Positions 63,575 through 64,000 of a DNA stretch of 64,000 nucleotides are shown here, in pieces. Each line of letters begins with the position of its first letter. Position 1 is the first letter of the stretch. The notes under the pieces were generated by a model. It had not been told where the DNA came from. It saw only the letters and a program-made list of their open reading frames with translations, and did not search any database. The stretch covers positions 1-64,000 of the forward strand of contig NZ_FOUR01000003.1 in the NCBI RefSeq assembly GCF_900114925.1, given 5' to 3'. A program made the position numbers and the translations under genes. Source of the stretch: Marinobacter pelagius (GTDB lineage: Bacteria > Pseudomonadota > Gammaproteobacteria > Pseudomonadales > Oleiphilaceae).

Positions 63575-64000
63575 CAGCTGTCCTCCCCGGATTCAGGAGC
63601 CTGGTCGGCGGTTTCTTCCGGCTCACTGGTCTCGGGCGGGAAAACCGCCAGGACCAGGCGGCTCTGGTTCAGCTCCGCCTTGGGGGTGGCCTGGATGGAA
63701 ACAAACGGCTCGCCCGGCTCCTTGTTGATTCGTGACACTTCGGCCACCGGATATCCCCGGGGGAAGCGACCACCGAGGCCCGAACTGACCAGCAGGTCGC
63801 CCTCGCGGATATCGGCAGTGTCCGGCACATGCACCAGTTCCAGGGATTCCGGATTGCCGGTACCCAGCAGGACCGCCCTCAGGCCGTTGCGGACCACTTC
63901 CACCGGCACCGCGTGGCTGCTATCGGAGACCAGCAACACCCTGGAGGTGATCTGGCTCGCCTGCACCACCTGCCCCATCAGACCCTGGGCATCAAGGATC
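63574..64000 (-). CDS. mreC: Rod-shape protein MreC, C-terminal part (runs off window)
   Basis: Only the last 141 codons are inside. They begin ILDAQGLMGQVVQASQITSRVLLVSDSSHAVPVEVVRNGLRAVLLG, the second beta-barrel domain of MreC, and end in an acidic Pro-rich tail (PPETSEPEETADQAPESGEDS). MreC is a bitopic periplasmic scaffold that activates PBP2-RodA. The N-terminal helix and coiled coil lie beyond 64000. Confidence 0.93.
   Translation of the reverse strand, partial: ILDAQGLMGQVVQASQITSRVLLVSDSSHAVPVEVVRNGLRAVLLGTGNPESLELVHVPDTADIREGDLLVSSGLGGRFPRGYPVAEVSRINKEPGEPFVSIQATPKAELNQSRLVLAVFPPETSEPEETADQAPESGEDS

Overview
The window looks like chromosomal DNA of a marine gammaproteobacterium close to Marinobacter. 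This is an inference from three things: gene order (pilBCD-coaE; murA-hisG-hisD-hisC; mlaFEDCB-ibaG; kdsD-kdsC-lptCAB-rpoN-hpf-ptsN-rapZ-ptsO; mreCD-maf-rng-yhdP), protein sequences, and very many GGGGTC palindromes between operons. No rRNA or tRNA gene was recognised. No similarity search was run; names come from motifs, lengths and context.

Layout. 1-90: end of an IS3-type insertion sequence running off the left edge. 158-4417: rfaH, cysQ, a small DUF4258/DUF2283 pair, a lipoprotein and a beta-CASP RNA-processing enzyme. 4488-11298: an AT-richer surface-sugar cluster (acyltransferase, two GT2 glycosyltransferases, a DUF354 protein, a large membrane GT-C-like protein with TPR-like tail) directly downstream of pilA; it is probably a pilin glycosylation island. 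11353-16858: pilA (sigma-54 promoter) divergent from pilB-pilC-pilD-coaE. 16851-26443: an outer-membrane-like protein, trmO, a hybrid sensor kinase, yacG, a YfaZ-like porin, an orphan lipoprotein, a Bax-like glucosaminidase and an acyltransferase. 26732-33050: a MalT-type regulator next to a DUF1329/DUF1302 pair. 33396-37731: thiolase, zapE, zapG and a Nif3 protein. 37894-46057: hisC, hisD, hisG, murA, ibaG and mlaBCDEF on the minus strand. 46228-53626: Kdo synthesis, LPS transport, rpoN and nitrogen-PTS genes on the plus strand. 53932-56046: mgtE and darP. 56372-64000: nitrilase-family amidase, yhdP, rng, maf, mreD and partial mreC.

Two repeat systems stand out. (1) A roughly 30-bp palindrome with arms GGGGTC[A/T]GA[A/T]GAA occurs about 53 times, almost only at operon boundaries. 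Its two arms covary (ATGAA always faces TTCAT, AAGAA always faces TTCTT). One mismatched position gives most copies a direction, as in REP elements. Copies have been duplicated into local arrays, one is translated in frame inside coaE, and one overlaps the hisG stop codon. (2) A larger palindrome of about 106-115 bp is found three times around hisC and nif3. Its 26-29-bp outer stem is different at each locus yet self-complementary, while the inner part with two CATCCATG-type mini-hairpins is conserved. This second family is my best candidate for an undescribed element.

Functional links: RpoN (50039) should read the pilA promoter at 11901-11917; PilD processes PilA; MlaBCDEF, LptCAB, KdsCD, YhdP and MurA all serve envelope biogenesis; HPF, PtsN, RapZ and NPr form the usual rpoN-linked regulatory set.
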